A stretch of 64,000 bases of DNA from Chloroflexota bacterium (GTDB lineage: Bacteria; Chloroflexota; UBA11872): assembly GCA_022821645.1 (NCBI GenBank), contig JAJEDE010000022.1:177838-241837 (forward strand). The letters are read 5' to 3'. The notes under the pieces were generated by a model. That model made no database searches and was not told where the DNA came from. It was given only the letters and a program-made list of their open reading frames with translations. Of this stretch, positions 59,111 to 64,000 are shown piece after piece (position 1 is the stretch's first letter; each line of letters begins with the position of its first letter). A program made the position numbers and the translations under genes.

Positions 59111-61759
59111 ATGGCTAGGCGCGAGGGATGCGATGCGGTCTACGACGCCGCCCAGCGGTGGGTAGACGTTGCCCTTCGCAAGGACAACTCACTCTTAACA
59201 CCCGGCCAACCCATCTGGTCGCTGCACAACCTCAACGACTTCCACAGGCGCTTCGTTGGGCAGCCCAATACTCCAGGCAGCGGGTTCTTTGAGAGCTTCG
59301 AATCGCAGCTCGCCGAAGCACCTCACGAGACAATCCAACTCGCCGCCGAAATCCTCTACGTCCACTATCTGATTGCGGCTCCTCCCGCGATAAGCGGCGG
59401 GAACAAGCGAGAACGCATCGGCCAGGTTCTTGGCTGGTCTAAACCCGCCATATCTATTCCCAGTGACCTTGACTCGGTTCTGGATACCGGCGTCTTATTT
59501 CCTGGACCTAACTTTGGGGCCGACAAACCAGCGCACATTCAATTGATCACAGAGTTCGTGATGTACTGGAAAAGACAGCCTGCGAATCGACAGTCTCTAG
59601 CTCTCGATGATCCTTGGACCTTCAAAGACGAATTCAAATCAGTAGTAGTCCCGAGAGCAGGCTTGCAGGCGGAAGCCGTACTGCACCTGATTTATCCTGA
59701 TACATTCGAACCCATTGTGTCGAGAAATCAGAAGATGAGCCTTCAGAAGTCCTATGAGACTCTCCTCAAATCGCCGACGGGAGACATTGACCGCGATCTG
59801 CTGGACATTCGCCGACGCCTGAGCGGACAGGCCGAGCACTATAAGGACGGCTTTGACTTCTACTCCGATGACGTGAGGTTTACTTGGTCTCCTGACGTGT
59901 CGCCTTGGGACCGATTTATCGGCTGGGGAAGTCGCTTTGTCAATCTTCCATCTTTCGATAAATGGGAGCGAGACTATAAGCTTGATACTGCGAATCGCCT
60001 CGAGCAGGCGCGACATGCGATCGAGCATGCGTCAGATGACTGGCTGACAATTCTGAATCGAGCTTTCAAAAAGAAAAACAATCTAGTTCATTACATAACT
60101 CATTCCAGATTCAGTATCTGGTGCTCTCAAAACAGAAAGGAAGCACGCGAAGCGCTGCTAGCACTTTGGGGAGACGAAAGAAACTGGATCAGTAAAGAGA
60201 GCGCGTCTGTAGCAATCGGAGACTTCCTAGAGCAAGTTCCCGCAGACTCTCCTCAAGGGAAAGGCACTCGGGTAACCCTTGCATCATTCTTGGCAATGTC
60301 TATCGATCCACTTGTATTTCCACCATATCAGACCACGACATTCGAACATGGATACGATCTGACAGTATTCCCATATCCTGACAAGTCTGCATCAGAAAGC
60401 GTCATCTATGAGCATTTTCTGTCCTTCCTTGACCGGATTCTATCCGAGGCAGGAAAGCGCAAGCTTGAGCTGCGCGACCGCTTGGATGCCCAGTCGATGC
60501 TTTGGTCTGTCATCAACTGGACGACCGAGGATCACCCAGATTTCCCGGAGTCTGAGCGCGACGCCCTTCGGCGGTTCCGCGAAGCCGAAAACCTCGGATC
60601 TTCACGTCCGCTGACATTCGCAGAGCCGATCGCGAACCAGGCATTCACTCAGAACAGCTTCATCCCGACTTTGTATCTGCCCGAGGCCAGCGGCGGCAGC
60701 GGAGCGCTGACCTACACGCTGACGCCGGAGCCGCCGGTCGGACTCTCCTGTGGCGAGGAGACGCGCGAACTGAGCGGTTGTCCGAGAGTGGCGCAGACTT
60801 CCGCAACGTACACATGGACGGCAACCGACGAAGACGGCCGCAGCGCCAAGCAGACCTTCTCGATCACGGTTTCGGCTGAGACGCTTCATGACCTCGCCGC
60901 CCGGCTCTTTTGGGACACCGACCACCTCAAAGACATCCACAGCCTGCTCCAAGACAAAGGCCAAATCGTCTTCTACGGCCCGCCCGGCACCGGCAAGACC
61001 TTCGTCGCCCAGGAACTCGCCCACCACTTCGCCCGTGCCGAAGACCGCACGGACCTTGTCCAGTTCCACCCCTCCTACGCCTACGAGGACTTTGTGGAGG
61101 GTTTCCGTCCAGACACGATCAGAGACCAGCCAGGCTTCAAACTGCGCGAAGGACCCCTCAAGCGCATTGCCGACCAAGCGCGCGCCAATCCCAAAGAAAC
61201 GCACGTCCTGGTTATCGACGAAATCAACCGCGGCAACGTGGCCCGCGTCTTCGGCGAACTCTACTTCCTCCTCGAATACCGTGGCCGCGAGATATCGCTC
61301 CAATACTCGGATACAAAGTTCGCGCTTCCCGACAACCTCTGGTTCATCGCCACCATGAACACCGCCGACCGCTCGATCGCCCTCGTTGACGCCGCCCTCC
61401 GCCGCCGCTTCCACTTTGTACCCTTCTTCCCCGATCAACCACCGGTGGACGGGCTGCTGGACCGCTGGCTCGAAAGAGAAAAGCCCTCGCTACGTTGGGT
61501 AGGAGACCTCCTTAATCACGCCAACGCCCAACTCGCCGACCGCCACCTCGCCATCGGCCCCAGCCACTTCCTTCGCGACGACCTCGACGAGAAGTGGGTC
61601 GAACTGATCTGGAATCACTCGATCTATCCGTATGTCGAGGAACAACTCTTCGGCGATCAGGATCAGCTCGCAGAGTTTGAATTCGAGAAGCTCCAGCGCG
61701 CGGCCAAGCAGCAAGACCGCAGTCCAGGCAACGACGATGACACATCTGACACTGGGTGA
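59111..61759 (+). CDS. mcrB: McrB-like AAA+ GTPase subunit with inserted Ig-like domain
   Basis: 882 residues. The N-terminal region (about 1-495) resembles the N-terminal part of other large McrB-like proteins and has a lower GC content. Residues about 500-587 form a putative-Ig/cadherin-like domain: LPEASGGSGALTYTLTPEPP, RELSGCP and TYTWTATDEDGRSAKQTFSI, normally extracellular. The AAA+ motor follows: Walker A GPPGTGKT at 623-630, HPSYAYEDFVEGFRP, Walker B LVIDEINRG at 700-708 and the McrB signature ATMNTADRS. McrB drives the McrC nuclease on modified DNA. Confidence 0.9.
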   Translation: MARREGCDAVYDAAQRWVDVALRKDNSLLTPGQPIWSLHNLNDFHRRFVGQPNTPGSGFFESFESQLAEAPHETIQLAAEILYVHYLIAAPPAISGGNKRERIGQVLGWSKPAISIPSDLDSVLDTGVLFPGPNFGADKPAHIQLITEFVMYWKRQPANRQSLALDDPWTFKDEFKSVVVPRAGLQAEAVLHLIYPDTFEPIVSRNQKMSLQKSYETLLKSPTGDIDRDLLDIRRRLSGQAEHYKDGFDFYSDDVRFTWSPDVSPWDRFIGWGSRFVNLPSFDKWERDYKLDTANRLEQARHAIEHASDDWLTILNRAFKKKNNLVHYITHSRFSIWCSQNRKEAREALLALWGDERNWISKESASVAIGDFLEQVPADSPQGKGTRVTLASFLAMSIDPLVFPPYQTTTFEHGYDLTVFPYPDKSASESVIYEHFLSFLDRILSEAGKRKLELRDRLDAQSMLWSVINWTTEDHPDFPESERDALRRFREAENLGSSRPLTFAEPIANQAFTQNSFIPTLYLPEASGGSGALTYTLTPEPPVGLSCGEETRELSGCPRVAQTSATYTWTATDEDGRSAKQTFSITVSAETLHDLAARLFWDTDHLKDIHSLLQDKGQIVFYGPPGTGKTFVAQELAHHFARAEDRTDLVQFHPSYAYEDFVEGFRPDTIRDQPGFKLREGPLKRIADQARANPKETHVLVIDEINRGNVARVFGELYFLLEYRGREISLQYSDTKFALPDNLWFIATMNTADRSIALVDAALRRRFHFVPFFPDQPPVDGLLDRWLEREKPSLRWVGDLLNHANAQLADRHLAIGPSHFLRDDLDEKWVELIWNHSIYPYVEEQLFGDQDQLAEFEFEKLQRAAKQQDRSPGNDDDTSDTG

Positions 61760-62966
61760 GCATCACAAGACCGAGCGCGTCCCGCTAACCACCGATCAAC
61801 TCCATGTACTTCAGCGCATCGCCCCCTCCATCGACATCTCGCCCACACCCACAAGCGGCCTCTGGAGTCTTCGACCTAACTTCAAGGTAGGCGTCATCCG
61901 ACTCCCCGATCTCACCGTCGAAATCAAACCCAAACTCCCCATTGACCGCGTCCTTTTCCTGGCCTCGTACGCCCTCGGTGCCTTTGAGCTCAAGCCCGCC
62001 GTCGCGGAAGTCGATCGATCACCCGACCTGGTCGAAGCCATGGTCCAGCTATTTCACGCCGCCGTCCGGCAGGCCACCGGGCGCGGCCTATTGCAGGGCT
62101 ATCAGACACACGAGGAAACGCTCAACGTGGTGCGCGGACGCATCCGCATTGAGGAGCAGTTGCGTCGGCGCTTCGGCATCGCGGTCCCCATCGAGGTCCG
62201 ATACGACGAATTCACGCCCGACATCCCACCCAACCGCCTCCTCAAGGCCGCCGTGCGCAGGCTGGCCTGCCTGCCGCACCGCTCCCGCAACACGCGACGG
62301 CTACTCAGTGTCATGCGCGCCGTCTTCGCCAACATCTCGGACGTCGAATACCGACCCAACGATCTACCGGAACTCCCGATCAACCCCCTCAACGCCCACT
62401 ACCAGCCTGCTCTGGCGCTCGCCCGTCTCATCCTCCGATCGGGCACCGTCGAACTGGCCGCCGGCAAAGTCGAGTCCGCCTCGTTCCTGATCGACATGAA
62501 CAAGGTTTTCGAAGACTTCGTGGTCGTCGCACTACGCGAAGCGCTGGGACTCAGCGACTACAGCTTTCCCCAGGAGGCCTACCGTCACGACCTCCGGCTG
62601 GACAGAGACGGCGCAATCAATCTGAAGCCCGACCTCTCCTGGTGGCAAGGCGACCGCTGCCTCTTCGTCGGCGACGCCAAATACAAGCGCACCACCATCC
62701 ACGGCGCCCAAAACCACGACATCTACCAGGCCCTCGCCTACGCCGTAGCCGCCGGCCTGCCCAGCGCCCTCCTGATCTACGCCCGCGACGATCAAGACCG
62801 AATTGATCCGGTCACCTACGACATCCCGGAAGCAGGCAAGCGCATCGAAGTCACCGTGCTCGACCTCCACGGCCAGCCAGACGAAATCCTCGAGCGCGTC
62901 AAGCACCTCGCCCGCACGGTCCGCCAACACAAGCTCAAGGCCACAGCCACCCAACTCGCCGCCTGA
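61737..62966 (+). CDS. mcrC: McrC-like endonuclease subunit
   Basis: 409 residues from ATG 61737, overlapping mcrB by 23 nt. The C-terminal PD-(D/E)xK nuclease is NLKPDLSWWQGDRCLFVGDAKYK in outline, with Asp and D-x-K visible around residues 300-320. The middle IDMNKVFEDFVVVALREAL is the typical McrC core. The N-terminal part (LRPNFKVGVIRLPDLTVEI) fits the region that contacts McrB. Together the two would form a type IV modification-dependent restriction complex. Confidence 0.92.
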   Translation: MTHLTLGEHHKTERVPLTTDQLHVLQRIAPSIDISPTPTSGLWSLRPNFKVGVIRLPDLTVEIKPKLPIDRVLFLASYALGAFELKPAVAEVDRSPDLVEAMVQLFHAAVRQATGRGLLQGYQTHEETLNVVRGRIRIEEQLRRRFGIAVPIEVRYDEFTPDIPPNRLLKAAVRRLACLPHRSRNTRRLLSVMRAVFANISDVEYRPNDLPELPINPLNAHYQPALALARLILRSGTVELAAGKVESASFLIDMNKVFEDFVVVALREALGLSDYSFPQEAYRHDLRLDRDGAINLKPDLSWWQGDRCLFVGDAKYKRTTIHGAQNHDIYQALAYAVAAGLPSALLIYARDDQDRIDPVTYDIPEAGKRIEVTVLDLHGQPDEILERVKHLARTVRQHKLKATATQLAA

Positions 62967-63109
62967 GACCGCCGGCAACCGCTCGCCGCAAGCTCCCCGC
63001 TGCCTTGGCCCGACCCAGGGCATTCGTCGTCAATACCCCTCGTCTTCCCTGGCCCCTAACCACGAACCACCGGTCACGAACTTCTGGCGCCCACCACGTC
63101 CAACGCCCC

Positions 63110-63140
63110 GCTTGCCCGTCGTATTCGTACAGTGTACACC
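63110..63140. repeat. TGTACA-containing direct repeat, copy 1
   Basis: CTTGCCCGTCGTATTCGTAC then AGTGTACACCAG. The TGTACA core (63133-63138) sits in a short palindrome. The second copy is at 63449-63480. Confidence 0.55.
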
Positions 63141-63448
63141 AGTCCCGATGTCTCCGCAACCCTCGCTCCGAATGTCCCCGCCCTCAGCGCCCCGAAGTCC
63201 CCGTCATCCCGGCGTCGCAGACTCGCCATCCCTCCCAGCGTTGCCTGCACTGCTAGCAACGCATGCACTGATTGCATTGCTGGCAATGACATCAATGCCA
63301 TCAATGCCGGCACCCGCCACCACCGGCCCCGGCTCACCCTCCGACCCCAGCAGCCAGACACCATCCCGGCGTCCCCGGAGAGAGCCTGTCCTGAGCCTGT
63401 CGCAGGGAACCACCACCCCGGCTGCCACACGCACCCCATCGCTCCCCC

Positions 63449-63480
63449 CTTGCCCGTCGTATCCACTCAGTGTACACTAG
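63449..63480. repeat. TGTACA-containing direct repeat, copy 2
   Basis: CTTGCCCGTCGTATCCACTC then AGTGTACACTAG, about 84% identical to copy 1 over 32 bases. AGTGTACACT is a perfect palindrome. Confidence 0.55.
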
Positions 63481-63627
63481 CCGCACCCGACCCGCATCCA
63501 TCCCCCCGACCCCGCCATGCTCCCCCGCCCCCTCCCACAGCTCACCCCCCTCACCTCCCGCCGCCGCCCCCGCTTGCTCCGCATCTTGCGTGGAGACCCG
63601 TCGCTACCCACCCCCTTCCCCCGCCCG

Positions 63628-63658
63628 TCATCCCGGCGTCCGCGGCCGGGACCCAGCA
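63628..63658. repeat. Dispersed hairpin repeat, family 2 (second full copy)
   Basis: CATCCCGGCGTCCGCGGCCG then GGACCCAGCAG, nearly identical to the copy at 56423-56453, with the CCCGGC / GCCGGG stem retained. Confidence 0.55.
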
Positions 63659-63847
63659 GCAACCAACCACCAGACCGCAGCCAAGCCGCCCCTACCACCC
63701 AGCCAGACCACATGCTCCCAACCTCCTACTCCCCCGCCCACTCCCCTCCTTCTCACTCCTCTGCCCTCTCCCCTCTCCCCTTCCGCCCTCCCTTCCGCCC
63801 AAAAAATCCGCCCAAGCTGTCGCATGCCCGCGACCCCGACCCCCTAA

Positions 63848-64000
<153 letters not shown>

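Larger units (their letters stand above)
62967..63847. other. Non-coding repeat-rich C/T tract region
   Basis: No gene is seen; open frames are Pro/Ser/Arg-rich low complexity. It contains two copies of a TGTACA-bearing repeat, a stretch resembling the FitA-type operator (63256-63295), CCTGTCCTGAGCCTGTCGCA at about 63386, and family-2 hairpin repeats. Confidence 0.55.

Overview
The window is a GC-rich (roughly 65%) bacterial chromosome segment from an uncultured organism. The gene mix suggests a free-living or host-associated Chloroflexota: sugar ABC permeases, several Gfo/Idh/MocA-type dehydrogenases, a sulfatase, a D-aminoacylase-type amidohydrolase, a DUF6807 protein, an FAD-dependent oxidoreductase, and many small toxin-antitoxin (TA) and restriction loci between metabolic genes. 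This assignment is inferred from gene content and composition; no rRNA, tRNA or other phylogenetic marker was found. The last 150 bases are almost pure C and look like an assembly end artefact, so the right edge is probably a contig end.

Layout. 1-9.7 kb: catabolic genes (heparinase II/III end, two sugar ABC permeases, VOC enzyme, zinc-dependent phospholipase C-like protein, D-aminoacylase, S9 peptidase). 9.8-16 kb: housekeeping run glmS, a DivIC/FtsB-like protein, dut, tilS and ftsH. 16-27 kb: PHP phosphoesterase, an uncharacterised gene pair, DUF6807, two Gfo/Idh/MocA dehydrogenases, DUF3800, VOC, a RibD-like reductase, and a GAF histidine kinase with a response regulator facing a REC-PAS protein. 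27-29.5 kb: large FAD oxidoreductase and a DUF2905 membrane protein. 29.6-32.7 kb: restriction-modification island with two DNA methyltransferases around one PD-(D/E)xK nuclease. 32.8-37 kb: sulfatase/dehydrogenase pair, small membrane proteins and a methyltransferase.

37-45 kb is crowded with TA loci: BrnTA, two intact tandem HTH-AbrB/PIN modules plus a decayed third copy, ParDE and a FitAB-like pair, between an aldo/keto reductase, a dipeptidase, an AlkD-like protein and an SDR enzyme. 46-50 kb holds a Schlafen-type AlbA_2 protein, ferrochelatase and an MFS transporter. 50.7-56.1 kb is a probable iron locus: an HTTM membrane protein convergent to imelysin, di-heme oxidoreductase and imelysin genes. 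56.7-63 kb is a second accessory island: an unrecognised two-gene cassette with a decayed partial second copy, a DUF433/PIN-like pair, and McrBC. The McrB has an extracellular-type Ig-like (putative-Ig/cadherin-like) domain between its N-terminal region and its AAA+ motor, the most unusual feature in the window.

Long non-coding gaps are rich in C/T tracts and several families of dispersed hairpin repeats. No transposase, integrase, CRISPR array, rRNA or tRNA was recognised.
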